From: CAYWMD01 sp964458575
GTDB taxonomy: Bacteria; Verrucomicrobiota; Verrucomicrobiia; Limisphaerales; JADLHS01
NCBI GenBank assembly: GCA_964458575.1
Contig: CAYWMD010000059.1
Coordinates: 1-38,612, forward strand
Reading direction: 5' to 3'
Length of the DNA stretch: 38,612 nucleotides
The position numbers were made by a program, and so were the translations under genes. The stretch's first letter is position 1; each line of letters starts with the position of its first letter. The notes below the pieces were generated by a model. That model saw only the letters and a program-made list of their open reading frames with translations. It searched no databases and was not told the DNA's origin. Of the stretch, positions 8,889 to 18,337 are shown one piece after another.

Positions 8889-10523
8889 ATGAACTGCTTT
8901 CGCCTTGCCAATCGCATCGTCCGGATCAAGAGAATTGAGCCGTTGCTGGCGGCACTGTTGTTGATGGGAGCGCTGGCCCCAACCACGACTCGCGCGAGCC
9001 GGCCGACCATCATCGCCAAGTGGGGGCTGTTCGAGGCGGAGTTCAAAAGCAAGGTGGCCTATCCGGACCCCGTCCGCGATGCGGCGTTGACCGCGGTATT
9101 CGTCTCGCCCGCCGGCGTCACCAATCACGTGGACGGTTTCTGGGATGGCGGACAGGTTTGGCGGGTGCGATTTTCCCCGACTTTGCCGGGGCGCTGGACG
9201 TTTACTACCGCGTGCTCGGACAAATCCAACCGGGGCTTGGAGAACCAGACCGGCGAATTCACGTGCACCGCCCCGTCGGACAAAACCGCGCTGGACCGGC
9301 GCGGGCCGTTACGCGTGGCGGACGACCGTCGCCACTTTGAACACGCGGATGGACGGCCGTTTCTGTGGCTGGGCGACTGGGCGCCCGAGGGGGCGCGCCG
9401 CTCCAGCCTGGGTGACTGGAAGCTTTACGCTGACATCCGCCGCCAGCAACGTTTCACCGCGTCGCACTGGATCGTCGCGCCGGGCCGGGATGCGCGGGGC
9501 GAACCCGCGTTCACGACGACGAACGGGCTGGCGATCAACGCGGCTTTTTTTCAGCGGCTGGACGCAAAGGTGGACGTGCTGAATCGGGCTGGTCTGTTGA
9601 GCGCCATCGTGCCACTCCAGGAATTCGGACCGGCGACCGGGTTGTTGTCGGACGAGGACGTGACCCTCTTTCTGAAATACGTGGTTGCCCGCTGGGGCGC
9701 GCACCATGTCGCATGGCTGCTGGCGTTCGAGGGTGACAGCGTGGGCAAGAACGTGAAACGCTGGAAGCGAATCGGCCGCGCGGTGTTTGGCGGGCGGGCC
9801 CATGCGCCGGTGATCTTGCTGCCGGGCGAAACCCAATGGCTGTTGGACGAATTTCGGGACGAGGCGTGGGTGGATGCGTTCGGTTTTCCCGCCACCACGG
9901 GCGGCGATGACGCGTTGCAATGGATGTTCGCCGGGCCGTTGTCGGTCGAATGGCAGAAGTCACCGCCACGGCCGATCCTCAATCTCACGCCGACCGCCGA
10001 GACTTCCCCGGATGGGGATGATGCGCGCCGTTTGCTCTGGTGGAACGCGCTCCTAACGCCGACCGCCGGCGCCAGCTACGCCGCCCTGCCGGTAATGAAC
10101 TGGATCACCAATGCCACCACCAACCCGAACATGCGTCCCAAGGATCTCCCCCAGTGGCGGGAGGCGCTGTTCCTGCCCGGCGCCCGGAGCGTGGCGGCCG
10201 TGGCGGAAGTCCTGGGCCCGATGGAATTCTGGCGGCTGCGACCGGCACCGCAGGTTGTATCAAACCAGCCGGGCCGCGAATCGCCCCGCCGGCACGTCGC
10301 TGCCGCGCAAACGGAAACGCGCGACCTGACGTTGGTGTACGTCCCGGAGGAGCGGGCGGTCGAAGTGTGGAATTCACAACTGCCATCACAGCCAGTAATC
10401 ACCTGGATCAATCCGCGCACGGGCCAGCGCAGCCAAGCCGGGGGGCGGATTGGCGGAAACACCGGCGAGTTTCCCACGCCTGAACCAGGTGACTGGTTGC
10501 TCCAGTTGAAAACGCGCAACTAG
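8889..10523 (+). CDS. Exported DUF5060/DUF4038-type putative glycoside hydrolase
   Basis: A 544-aa exported protein (signal peptide around LLAALLLMGALAPTTTRA). Residues 40-130 look like a DUF5060 beta-sandwich (KWGLFEAEFKSK, DGFWDGGQVWRVRFSP, GRWTFTTACSD). The middle resembles the DUF4038 (apiosidase-like, GH140-type) barrel: HADGRPFLWLGDW, HHVAWLLAFEGD, DAFGFPATTGGDD. The end (RDLTLVYVPEERAVEV, then WINPRTGQ) resembles the collagen-binding-like domain often following DUF4038. Expected substrates are plant or algal polysaccharide side chains, but neither substrate nor catalytic residues can be assigned here. Its stop codon overlaps that of the converging response-regulator gene by 4 bases (CTAG, 10520-10523). 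Confidence 0.8.
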   Translation: MNCFRLANRIVRIKRIEPLLAALLLMGALAPTTTRASRPTIIAKWGLFEAEFKSKVAYPDPVRDAALTAVFVSPAGVTNHVDGFWDGGQVWRVRFSPTLPGRWTFTTACSDKSNRGLENQTGEFTCTAPSDKTALDRRGPLRVADDRRHFEHADGRPFLWLGDWAPEGARRSSLGDWKLYADIRRQQRFTASHWIVAPGRDARGEPAFTTTNGLAINAAFFQRLDAKVDVLNRAGLLSAIVPLQEFGPATGLLSDEDVTLFLKYVVARWGAHHVAWLLAFEGDSVGKNVKRWKRIGRAVFGGRAHAPVILLPGETQWLLDEFRDEAWVDAFGFPATTGGDDALQWMFAGPLSVEWQKSPPRPILNLTPTAETSPDGDDARRLLWWNALLTPTAGASYAALPVMNWITNATTNPNMRPKDLPQWREALFLPGARSVAAVAEVLGPMEFWRLRPAPQVVSNQPGRESPRRHVAAAQTETRDLTLVYVPEERAVEVWNSQLPSQPVITWINPRTGQRSQAGGRIGGNTGEFPTPEPGDWLLQLKTRN

Positions 10524-11758
10524 GGCGTGGCCTTCAGGTCCGGATCGAGCCGGCCGCGCAGGACGTAAACCAGGGCCTTGACGGCGAGTTCGATGAAGAG
10601 GAAGGGCTTGCCGATAAAATCATTGCCGCCGCTCATCATGGAACTGGCGCGGCTTTCAAAATCCGTCAGGCTGGTCACGAACACCACCGGGGTCTTCTTG
10701 TACTTCGGCATCGCCCGGAGCTTGGTGCACAACTCGAAGCCGTTCATGCCCGGCATGTCCACGTCCAGAAACACCAGGTCGTACTTGTTTTCTGAAAGCA
10801 TCTTGTAGGCGGCGTTGGGGTCTTCCACGCTGACGGATTTCAGCTTGGCTTTTTCGAGCGCATAGGTCACGGCCCGCCGCGAAATCGCCTCGTCGTCCAC
10901 CACGAGGATGTTCGCCTGCCCGATCTGCTGCTTGTCCGGGTGGGTGCCCTTCTCGAACAGGAAGCCGAGAAAATCCACCGCGTTGGCCACGGTGCGCAGG
11001 GTGGAAGCATTGAAGTTCTTCGGCTTCTCGTACAGTTCCTTGAGCAGAACCTCGAACGCATCGGCCATCTGGGCAATGAGGAACATGCCCGCAATGCCGG
11101 AATTCCCGGTCAACGCGTGGATGCGCCGGTACAACTCATGGGCCTGCTTGAGGCGCACGGTTTCATTGTCGGCTTTGCTGAGTCCTTGCACCAAATTGCG
11201 GAGCGTCGCCAGCGTCGCCGGCAGGCTTTCGACAAAGGACCGTCGCAGATCGGCCTGGAATTCGTAATCCGTATCGTTGGCCGGGGCCGTGTCGAGCGCT
11301 GGTGCCGGTTTAACCGGTCGCAACGCCGCCGGCGCCGTCCCCGCCGGTGCCGGGGGCGCTGCCGTGGTGGCGGGGGCCGTGGCGTCGCCGTTTTTGCCCA
11401 GCGAACTCCGGATCACCTCGAGCACGTGACGGGGAGTGCAATTGGCCTTGGAAAGGCATTTGGTCGCGCCCGCCTTCCAGGCTTCCTGCACCATGTTCGT
11501 GAGGTAGGTGTTCGAGAAAACGATGACTGGCACCTTCTCCATGTCCGGCTCGGCGCGAATTTCCTTCATCAAGTCCAGACCGGTGACCTTGGGCAGCATG
11601 AGGTCCAGCACGATGGCGTCCGGCCGGAACGATTTGACCATCTCCCGCCCCGCTTCGCCGTCCAATGCCACCTCCACCTTGTAGCCTTCCACGGACAACT
11701 TGTTGCGGTAGATGTTGGCAACGATCTGGTCGTCTTCGACAATGAGAATTTTTTTCAT
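10520..11758 (-). CDS. Response regulator, Rec-Hpt-Rec
   Basis: A 412-aa soluble signalling protein. The N-terminal receiver (1-120) has the acidic pair ED at 8-9 and the phospho-acceptor D52 (AIVLDLMLP). An Ala/Pro-rich linker follows. A central helical region contains RRIHALTGNSG with a His near residue 214, in an Hpt-like setting. A second receiver from about 281 to 405 has NILVVDDE and LVFLDVDMPGMNGF. There is no DNA-binding or enzymatic output domain, so it probably shuttles phosphate or acts by protein contacts. Its ATG overlaps the stop of the hybrid kinase gene (ATGA, 11755-11758), which indicates coupled translation. Confidence 0.9.
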   Translation of the reverse strand: MKKILIVEDDQIVANIYRNKLSVEGYKVEVALDGEAGREMVKSFRPDAIVLDLMLPKVTGLDLMKEIRAEPDMEKVPVIVFSNTYLTNMVQEAWKAGATKCLSKANCTPRHVLEVIRSSLGKNGDATAPATTAAPPAPAGTAPAALRPVKPAPALDTAPANDTDYEFQADLRRSFVESLPATLATLRNLVQGLSKADNETVRLKQAHELYRRIHALTGNSGIAGMFLIAQMADAFEVLLKELYEKPKNFNASTLRTVANAVDFLGFLFEKGTHPDKQQIGQANILVVDDEAISRRAVTYALEKAKLKSVSVEDPNAAYKMLSENKYDLVFLDVDMPGMNGFELCTKLRAMPKYKKTPVVFVTSLTDFESRASSMMSGGNDFIGKPFLFIELAVKALVYVLRGRLDPDLKATP

Positions 11759-14226
11759 GATCTCGAATTCGCGGCGGCGGTGGACGGGTGCAGATGTGGT
11801 GCGAGGAATTCCCGGATGCGTGCGAACTCCGCCACCACATCCTGACCCAGCTCCACGGCGTTGGTCAATTTACCGTCGAAACCCTGTTGCTCAAGTTCGC
11901 GCAAAATTGGAACGAGCCGCCGCATGCCGCAGGTGGCGCTGGCCCCGGCGCAACTGTGCGCGAGCCGCCGCACCTCGGCGGGCTGGTTGGCCGCCACGGC
12001 GGCTTCGAGTTGCTCGATTTGCGTGCCGGTCTGTTGCAGATACAGCGTCACCAATTCGCGCAAACTCTCCGGGTTGCCATCGGTGAAATCATTCAAACGG
12101 TCCATGTCTACGCAGGCATCATCGGGCGCCGGCGCCGGCGCGCCACCGGCGTTCTCCGTCGCGGCGGCCGGCCGGGCGGCCTGACACTGCGCCGCCGTGG
12201 CCCCCCAGCGTTCGATCACGGAACGCACGTCTTCGGGGCGCACCGGTTTGGCCAGGTAATCGTCCATGCCGGCGGCGAGGCATTTCTCGCGGTCACCCTG
12301 CATCGCGCTGGCGGTCATAGCCACGATGACAATGGGCGTTTTGTAATTTGGGAATTGCGCGAGGTCCTTCTGCCGTTGCCGTATCTCGCGTGTCGCTTCC
12401 AATCCATCCATCTCGGGCATCATTACGTCCATGAAGATCAGATCGTAGGCCTGACGGTCGAGTTGGGCAAGGGCCTCGCGCCCGTCCGCCGCCACGTCGG
12501 GGCGGTAGCCCATTTGTTGCAGCAGGCGCACGGCGACCTTCAGATTGATGGCGTTGTCGTCACAGACCAGCACACGCAAGGGCAGGCGGGTGCCGAGGCC
12601 GGGGTCGAGTTTGGCGGGGCCGGTCGCGGGCTTCCCGCCCGGCTTGGCAGCGCCGGAGAAGATGCGCACGAGCGCTTCAAAAAGCTGCGTCGGCTTCAGC
12701 GGTTTTGTCAGGCAACTGGCAAAGCCGGCGTTCGCAAAATCCGGATGGTCGGTGCGCATTCCCATCGAGGTGAGGAGTACCAGCGGCATCCGGCCGGCGC
12801 CGGGCAGACTGCGAATTTCACGGGCGAGCATCAGGCCGTCCATGCCGGGCATCTGCATGTCGAGGATGGCCAGGTCAAATTGCTCGCCGGCCCGCAACCA
12901 TTCGAGGGCTTGTTGGCCGTTGAATGCGCCCCGGGCGATCATGCCCCATTTCGTGGTTTGGAGCATCAGGATGCGGCAATTGGTCGCGTTGTCATCCACG
13001 ATGAGCAGGCGCAGGTCGGCCAGTTGCGGCTGCCGCCCTTCCAGCGCGTAGCGTTTGGTTTCCGGTGCGGCCTGGAATGGCAGCGTGAAATGAAACGTCG
13101 AGCCGCGCTCGGGGATGCTCTCGGCCCACATCTTGCCCCCCATCAACTCCACAAGCCGTTTGCTGATCGCCAGGCCCAGGCCCGTGCCGCCGTAATGCCG
13201 CGTCGTCGAGGCGTCCGCTTGCGTGAACGGCCGGAACAACCTGGCCAGGCGGTCCACGGGGATGCCGATGCCGGTGTCGCGCACCGTGAAATGCAGATGC
13301 CACGGACGTGACCCGCCCGGGCCCGGCTCCGGGGCGGAGAGAATTTTGACGGTGGCCACCACTTCGCCCTGCGCGGTGAATTTGACGGCGTTGCCGAGCA
13401 GGTTGACCAGCACCTGACGCAGCCGCGTCACGTCGCCCAGCACCTGCGCCGGAATGCCGTCCTCGATCTGGTAGGCGAGATCAAGCTTCTTCTCGGTGGC
13501 CTTGGCGGCGAGCAAATCCAGCGCGTCCTCCAGCGCGGCGTGCAGATCGAACGGTTGCGTTTCCAGTTCCAGTTTGCCCGATTCGATTTTGGAGAAATCC
13601 AAAATGTCGTTGATGATCGTCAATAGCGCATCGCTGCTGGCATAGATCGTCTCCACGTAACCGCGCTGTTCGTGCGTGAGCGGCGTCTCCAGCAGCAGGC
13701 CGGACATCGCGATCACGCCGTTCATGGGCGTGCGGATTTCGTGGCTCATGTTGGCAAGAAACTCCGCCTTGGCCCGGGCGGCGGTCTCGGCGGTCACCCG
13801 CGCGACGGTCAGTTCGCGGTTGGTCTGGGCCAGTTCGTCTTGCAGGCGCTTGGCCCGCAGGGCCGCGCACACCCGCGCCCGCAATTCGGCGGATTCAAAC
13901 GGCTTGGTCAGATAATCCGTCGCTCCCAGTTCGAAGCCGCGAACCTTGTCCTTCGTGGCGTTCCAGGCGGTCAGCACAATGATCGGGACGTGCTGGGTTT
14001 CCGGGTCGTTGCGCAGTTGTTGCAGCACCTCGAAGCCGTTGGCGTCCGGCAGACCGAGATCGAGCAGGACCAGGCTGATGTTCGAGCCCCGCACCATCGC
14101 GAGCGCATCGGCCGCGGTGGCCGCGTGGACGAGGGCAATGTTCGCGTCCTGCAGGAGTGCGGCGAGCACTTCGGGCAGCTTCGGGTCGTCTTCGACCAGG
14201 AGCACTTGCGCTGGTGGCTGGTTCAT
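11755..14226 (-). CDS. Soluble hybrid histidine kinase (Rec-HisKA-HATPase-Rec-Rec-Hpt)
   Basis: An 823-aa phosphorelay kinase without signal peptide, membrane segment or recognisable ligand sensor. An N-terminal receiver (phospho-acceptor D56 in VLLDLGLPD) connects by a coiled coil to HisKA with H162 (NMSHEIRTPMNG). The ATPase domain (about 265-385) shows NLLGNAVKFT, DTGIGIP and GTGLGLAISKRLV. Two receivers follow (LLIVDDNATN near 405, LVCDDNAINL near 550) and a C-terminal Hpt with His in RRLAHSCAG near 755. Input probably arrives as phosphate from another kinase through the N-terminal receiver. The Rec-Hpt-Rec gene overlaps its stop and is the likely partner. Confidence 0.95.
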   Translation of the reverse strand: MNQPPAQVLLVEDDPKLPEVLAALLQDANIALVHAATAADALAMVRGSNISLVLLDLGLPDANGFEVLQQLRNDPETQHVPIIVLTAWNATKDKVRGFELGATDYLTKPFESAELRARVCAALRAKRLQDELAQTNRELTVARVTAETAARAKAEFLANMSHEIRTPMNGVIAMSGLLLETPLTHEQRGYVETIYASSDALLTIINDILDFSKIESGKLELETQPFDLHAALEDALDLLAAKATEKKLDLAYQIEDGIPAQVLGDVTRLRQVLVNLLGNAVKFTAQGEVVATVKILSAPEPGPGGSRPWHLHFTVRDTGIGIPVDRLARLFRPFTQADASTTRHYGGTGLGLAISKRLVELMGGKMWAESIPERGSTFHFTLPFQAAPETKRYALEGRQPQLADLRLLIVDDNATNCRILMLQTTKWGMIARGAFNGQQALEWLRAGEQFDLAILDMQMPGMDGLMLAREIRSLPGAGRMPLVLLTSMGMRTDHPDFANAGFASCLTKPLKPTQLFEALVRIFSGAAKPGGKPATGPAKLDPGLGTRLPLRVLVCDDNAINLKVAVRLLQQMGYRPDVAADGREALAQLDRQAYDLIFMDVMMPEMDGLEATREIRQRQKDLAQFPNYKTPIVIVAMTASAMQGDREKCLAAGMDDYLAKPVRPEDVRSVIERWGATAAQCQAARPAAATENAGGAPAPAPDDACVDMDRLNDFTDGNPESLRELVTLYLQQTGTQIEQLEAAVAANQPAEVRRLAHSCAGASATCGMRRLVPILRELEQQGFDGKLTNAVELGQDVVAEFARIREFLAPHLHPSTAAANSRS

Positions 14227-14686
14227 AAAATGGTTTAGCCAAATACTGGTTTATCGGTCAACCGGGCGCGAATCCACCATTTTTTAGCACATTCAACACC
14301 AATCCGCGCCGGATGACCACGCCTTTTTCCGCGGGGCTATCCCCATCTGGTTTGCACCTGATTCCAGTTGTTTGCGAGCCAGGCTCGCCCTCCGGGTTGG
14401 GTGTGGGACGCCGGCCTGGCTTGAAACGGGACAAGCGCCGTTCGCTTCAAGACAGTCGCTCGCAAGGTAAAAACGCAAGCAATGCCCCAGCCGGCCCGGG
14501 ACGACGCCGCGAGGATTTTGCAAATCGGAGTCCGGCTCCGGCGACCTCCGCGCTTTCAGGGTTTATCCCCGCGGCTTCAACCCCCCCTCGCGCTTGTCAA
14601 CTGGAAGCAGTGCATTTCTACCCGCGCCCGATTTGAAACGGAAAGAAGCATTGCCACGCCCACCCTCGGCTGCGTAAATTTTCTGC
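14227..14686. other. Intergenic region between the divergent kinase and dehydrogenase genes
   Basis: About 460 bases with no convincing gene; the small open frames here lack recognisable content. It carries an 8-bp inverted repeat, AAAATGGT (14227-14234) and ACCATTTT (14276-14283), directly at the start of the kinase gene, and a possible promoter for the dehydrogenase operon at its right edge. Nothing else stands out. Confidence 0.5.
14651..14680 (+). promoter_or_regulatory. Candidate promoter for the 2-oxoacid dehydrogenase operon
   Basis: TTGCCA (14651-14656), an 18-base gap, then TAAATT (14675-14680). Transcription would begin about at the ATG at 14687, giving a leaderless or near-leaderless mRNA. 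This agrees with the absence of a Shine-Dalgarno sequence there but is only a motif match. Confidence 0.3.
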
Positions 14687-15742
14687 ATGGTTCAGACGGT
14701 GCGCAAGCCCGAACCGGCGAATGACAACTCCGCGATGCGCGAAACGTATCTCAAGGCGTTTCGGCTCATGCTTTTGGCGCGGGTGCTCGATGACAAATTT
14801 GCCAGCCTCTATCGCGCCGGCAAGATCACCGGCGGGGTTTTTCTCGGACGCGGCCAGGAAGCCCTCAGCGTGGCCATCGGCCTGGCGTTGCGCGAAGGGG
14901 ACATTTTTGCGCCGTTGATCCGGGATCAGGCCGGCCGATTGGCCTTTGGCGAGCCCATCCTGGACGCGGTGCGCACCTACTTCGGTTCCGCCCTCGGGCC
15001 CATGCGCGGACGCGACGGCAATGTTCACCGGGGACGACCGCAACAAGGCATCCTGGCCATGATCAGCCATCTCGGGGCGATGATCTCAGTCGTCAACGGT
15101 GCGCTGTTTGCCCGGCGGATGAAGGGCATCACGGGCACCGTCGGCGTGGCCTGCATTGGCGACGGGGCAACCTCTACCGGCGCGTTTCATGAGGCCTTGA
15201 ACCAGGCGGCGGTCGAGAAACTCCCGTTGGTCCTGGTCGTGGCCAACAATCAATACGCCTATTCCACCCCCAACGCGCGCCAGTTCGCCTGCGAGACCCT
15301 GCTCCAGCGGGCCCCGGGTTATGGCGTCGAAGGCCACGCCGCGGACGGGACGGATCTGGCCGCTTGCCTGACGGTCGTGGGCGAAGCGGTGGCGCGCGCC
15401 AGGCAGGGCCGCGGTCCCCAATTGGTGCTGGCCAACCTGCTCCGCCTGTGTGGTCACGGAGAGCATGACGCGGCCGAGTACGTGGAGGGAAAGTTGAAGA
15501 ACTCTCCCGTGGGCCGCGACTGTTTGAAGAACGCCGAGGAATTCATCCGGCAACAGGGCTGGGTGGACGCCGCCACCCTCGCCAACTGGCGCAATGAAGC
15601 GGTGCACAAGGTCGAGGAAGCCGTGGCCAAGGTGCAGCGCGAGCCCGCTCCCGATCCGTTCGCGGAAACGTGGCACGCGCTGGCCTCGAAGAATCTGGGG
15701 GAACTTTACGAAACCCCAGCCAACCCCGGTGCGGGAGCATGA
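14687..15742 (+). CDS. pdhA: Pyruvate/2-oxoacid dehydrogenase E1 component, alpha subunit
   Basis: Thiamine-diphosphate-dependent decarboxylase half of the dehydrogenase complex, 351 aa. The TPP-binding signature starts at GDG (158-160, IGDGATSTGAFHEALNQAA) and ends at VANNQYAYSTP. The region GRGQEALSVAIGLALREGD and the phosphorylation-loop equivalent (CGHGEHDAAEYV) are also family-typical, the latter differing from the usual HS-D-P pattern. It is the first gene of an E1alpha-E1beta-E2 set, so the product feeds acyl groups to the lipoyl domain of the E2 at 16924. Pyruvate is the likeliest substrate; acetoin or branched-chain oxoacids cannot be excluded from sequence alone. ATG 14735 is an alternative start. 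Confidence 0.9.
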   Translation: MVQTVRKPEPANDNSAMRETYLKAFRLMLLARVLDDKFASLYRAGKITGGVFLGRGQEALSVAIGLALREGDIFAPLIRDQAGRLAFGEPILDAVRTYFGSALGPMRGRDGNVHRGRPQQGILAMISHLGAMISVVNGALFARRMKGITGTVGVACIGDGATSTGAFHEALNQAAVEKLPLVLVVANNQYAYSTPNARQFACETLLQRAPGYGVEGHAADGTDLAACLTVVGEAVARARQGRGPQLVLANLLRLCGHGEHDAAEYVEGKLKNSPVGRDCLKNAEEFIRQQGWVDAATLANWRNEAVHKVEEAVAKVQREPAPDPFAETWHALASKNLGELYETPANPGAGA

Positions 15743-15860
15743 GCGGCGTCGCCTGCATGAAGCTTCCAACCTGGAACGGCCTCCGTTCAACCGCCGCTCA
15801 CACAACCGTCCGGCCAGAACGCCAATCCTTGCCAGCGAGTGTTCGCCCCACCCTTTCCCC

Positions 15861-16826
15861 ATGAGTATCACCTACCTCGAAGCGATTCGCGAAGCGCAAG
15901 CCAGGGCTCTGGCCGAGGATTCACGCGTGTTCATCTACGGCCAGGACGTGGGCACCTTTGGCGGTGCGTTCAAAGCCACGAAGAACCTGGCTCACGAATT
16001 TCCCAACCGCGTTCTCGATGCGCCCATCAGCGAAGATGCCATCATGGGCCTGGCCGTGGGCGCCGCGATCGAAGGTTTGCGGCCCATCATCGAAATGCAG
16101 TTTGCCGACTTTTCCACCACCGGCTTCAACCAGATCGTCAATCAGGCCGCCACCCTCTTCTGGCGCACGAACATCCCCTGTCCCGTCACCATCCGATTGC
16201 CCTGTGGCGGCACGCTGGGGAGCGGTCCGTTTCACAGCCAGACCATGGAATCGGTTTACGCCCATTATCCGGGGTTGATTGTTATGACGCCGGCGACGGT
16301 CGAGGACGCGTACAGCATGCTGCTCGAAGCCGTGGCCATTGATGATCCCGTGGTTTTTTGCGAACACAAACTCCTCTACTACCACCTCAAAGCCGAGAAA
16401 CTTCCCACCGAAGCGTTGCCCGTGGGCAAGGCCCGCATCGCCCGCGAAGGCCGCCATCTCACCATCGTCGCCTACAGCGCCATGGTTCACGAAGCGCTCG
16501 CCGCCGCCGATGACCTCAAACTTGAAGGCTGGGAAATCGAGGTGGTGGATTTGCGTTCGGTGAAACCGCTCGACACCGACACGGTGATGGCCAGCGTGGC
16601 GCGCACCGGCCGGCTGTTGTGCGTGGGCGAATCCTGGCCGTGGGGCGGCGTTACGGCCGAAATCCTGGCCCGCGTGGCCAGCGAGGGTTACGCCCTGCTC
16701 GACGCGCCGCCGCAACGCCTCAACGCCAAGGACACGCCCGTGCCGTTCCATCCCAACCTCTGGGCCGCGCATCGTCCCACCGCCCGCAGCATCGCCGCCG
16801 CTGCGCGGAAACTGCTCCGACAATGA
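15861..16826 (+). CDS. pdhB: Pyruvate/2-oxoacid dehydrogenase E1 component, beta subunit
   Basis: A 321-aa partner of the alpha subunit in the E1 heterotetramer. Typical segments are MSITYLEAIREAQ, VFIYGQDVGTFGGAFK, RVLDAPISEDAIMGLAVGAA, MQFADFSTTGFNQIVNQAA and, near the C-terminus, VDLRSVKPLDTDTV and VGESWPWGGVTAEI, covering the pyrimidine-binding and transketolase C-terminal domains. The open frame begins at 15594 inside pdhA, but homology starts at ATG 15861, after a 118-base gap. That gap contains no recognisable gene. Confidence 0.93.
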   Translation: MSITYLEAIREAQARALAEDSRVFIYGQDVGTFGGAFKATKNLAHEFPNRVLDAPISEDAIMGLAVGAAIEGLRPIIEMQFADFSTTGFNQIVNQAATLFWRTNIPCPVTIRLPCGGTLGSGPFHSQTMESVYAHYPGLIVMTPATVEDAYSMLLEAVAIDDPVVFCEHKLLYYHLKAEKLPTEALPVGKARIAREGRHLTIVAYSAMVHEALAAADDLKLEGWEIEVVDLRSVKPLDTDTVMASVARTGRLLCVGESWPWGGVTAEILARVASEGYALLDAPPQRLNAKDTPVPFHPNLWAAHRPTARSIAAAARKLLRQ

Positions 16827-16891
16827 ACCCGCTCGCTACCATCGCTGAAGCGTTGATCCGTTGCCTCGTTGCCGTGGGGCGGCGAGTTTCC

Positions 16892-16917
16892 CGCTTTAAC
16901 GTTTCAACGCTTTAACG
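16892..16917 (+). repeat. Short direct repeat before pdhC
   Basis: CGCTTTAACG occurs at 16892-16901 and again at 16908-16917, separated by TTTCAA, ending 6 bases before the pdhC ATG. It occupies the place of a ribosome binding site and resembles other simple leader repeats in this window (see the copies at 32610, 34124 and 36752). Confidence 0.7.
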
Positions 16918-16923
16918 CCTACC

Positions 16924-18129
16924 ATGCCCCAGATTCCCATCATCATGCCCCAGCTTGGCGAGTCCATCGCCGAGGCCACCATCGTCAGTTTCCTCGTCCA
17001 GCCCGGCGACACGGTCGAGGCCGACCAGGACATCATCGAGGTTGAAACCAACAAAGCGAACATGAACGTGGCGTCCCCCTGCCGCGGGCGCATCGAGAAA
17101 TTTATCGCGCAATTGAACGAGAGCTATCCCGTCGGAGCGGTGCTCGGCCAGATCGAAGCCACCGCGGAGGATGCCGCCCGTCTCGGTTTGGATGTGCCCC
17201 CGTCCAAACCAGCCAGCGACACCGAACAACTCCGCGCCTCCAGCACGGCGCCATCCGCGGACGGCGAAAAGCGCGGCGTCAAACCCACAGTTCGCGGCCT
17301 GCCCGTTCCGGCCCATGCCGCGGGCGCCAGCTACATGTCGCCGCGCATGAAGGTGCGCATGGACGAACTCGGCCTGCACGCCGCCGACCTGGCCGGCATC
17401 GCCGGCAGCGGTGCGGCGGGTCGCGTCACGATTCAGGACTTCGAAAAATACATCGCCAACCTCGAACAGCAAAAGCTCACCCAGGCCTCGACCATGCGCG
17501 TGGCGGTGGCCGACGCCATGCGGCGCAGTTGGACCCGGCCGCTGGCCACCGTGGGCCTGGTCGTGTGCATTGATGCCCTGCTCGCTCATCGCAAAAAAAC
17601 CAACCCAAAGCCCGGCCCGGCGCTCTATGCTTTGCGCGCGCTGGCCATCGCGCTCGCCGAAAACAGCGCACCCGCCGGCCGGCTCGTCGGCAGCAAAATT
17701 GTTCATCCGTCGTCCATTGACGTGGGCTTCGCGGTGGAAGCCGAGGATGGCGTGCTCGTGCCCGTGATTCGCAACGCTGACAAAAAGCCGCTTAAGGAAC
17801 TCGTCACGCGCTACGATGAACTCATCGCACTGGCGCACCAGCGCAAATTGCCCGGCGACGCCACGGGCGGTTCGATCGCAACTGTGACCAACTTCGGCAC
17901 CTTCGGCCTCACCTGGGCCACGCCGATTCCCTTGCCGGAACAAACGCTCGTGCTCGGTTTTGGCGCGGGCCGTAAAGTGCCGCAATGGGATGAAGCCCAG
18001 GGCCAGTTCGTGCCGGCGGTGGAAGCGCAACTCACATTGAGCTTTGACCACCGCGTGCTCGACGGCGGCGCCGCCGGTCGCCTGCTGAAAAAAATTGGCG
18101 ACCTGATGGCGCACCCTGAAAAACTTTAG
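16924..18129 (+). CDS. pdhC: Dihydrolipoamide acyltransferase (E2) of the 2-oxoacid dehydrogenase complex
   Basis: A 401-aa E2 core protein. A single N-terminal lipoyl domain (1-80) has the lipoylation site K44 in VETNKANM. An Ala/Pro-type linker precedes the peripheral-subunit-binding domain at about 137-180 (YMSPRMKVRMDELGLHAADL, GAAGRVTIQDF). The catalytic domain ends in FDHRVLDGGAAGRLLKKI with the active-site His and Asp (HxxxDG). It accepts the acyl group from E1 and passes it to CoA. No E3 (lipoamide dehydrogenase) gene is nearby, so E3 must be encoded elsewhere. The gap from pdhB is 97 bases. Confidence 0.93.
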   Translation: MPQIPIIMPQLGESIAEATIVSFLVQPGDTVEADQDIIEVETNKANMNVASPCRGRIEKFIAQLNESYPVGAVLGQIEATAEDAARLGLDVPPSKPASDTEQLRASSTAPSADGEKRGVKPTVRGLPVPAHAAGASYMSPRMKVRMDELGLHAADLAGIAGSGAAGRVTIQDFEKYIANLEQQKLTQASTMRVAVADAMRRSWTRPLATVGLVVCIDALLAHRKKTNPKPGPALYALRALAIALAENSAPAGRLVGSKIVHPSSIDVGFAVEAEDGVLVPVIRNADKKPLKELVTRYDELIALAHQRKLPGDATGGSIATVTNFGTFGLTWATPIPLPEQTLVLGFGAGRKVPQWDEAQGQFVPAVEAQLTLSFDHRVLDGGAAGRLLKKIGDLMAHPEKL

Positions 18130-18189
18130 CCGGCACACCCCGCGCAGTCGCCTTTCGTAACGCGCCAGTCGGCAAAGTGAAATTGAGGT

Positions 18190-18265
<76 letters not shown>

Positions 18266-18337
18266 AACCAATTGAAGGCGGATAGAGTCTCAGTTTTAAT
18301 GTGTTTGTCAATATCACGGATTGATCCCCGAACCGGC

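Noticed and set aside
11788..13311. 507-aa plus-strand open frame
   Set aside because: Antisense to the hybrid histidine kinase; composition typical of a GC-rich shadow.
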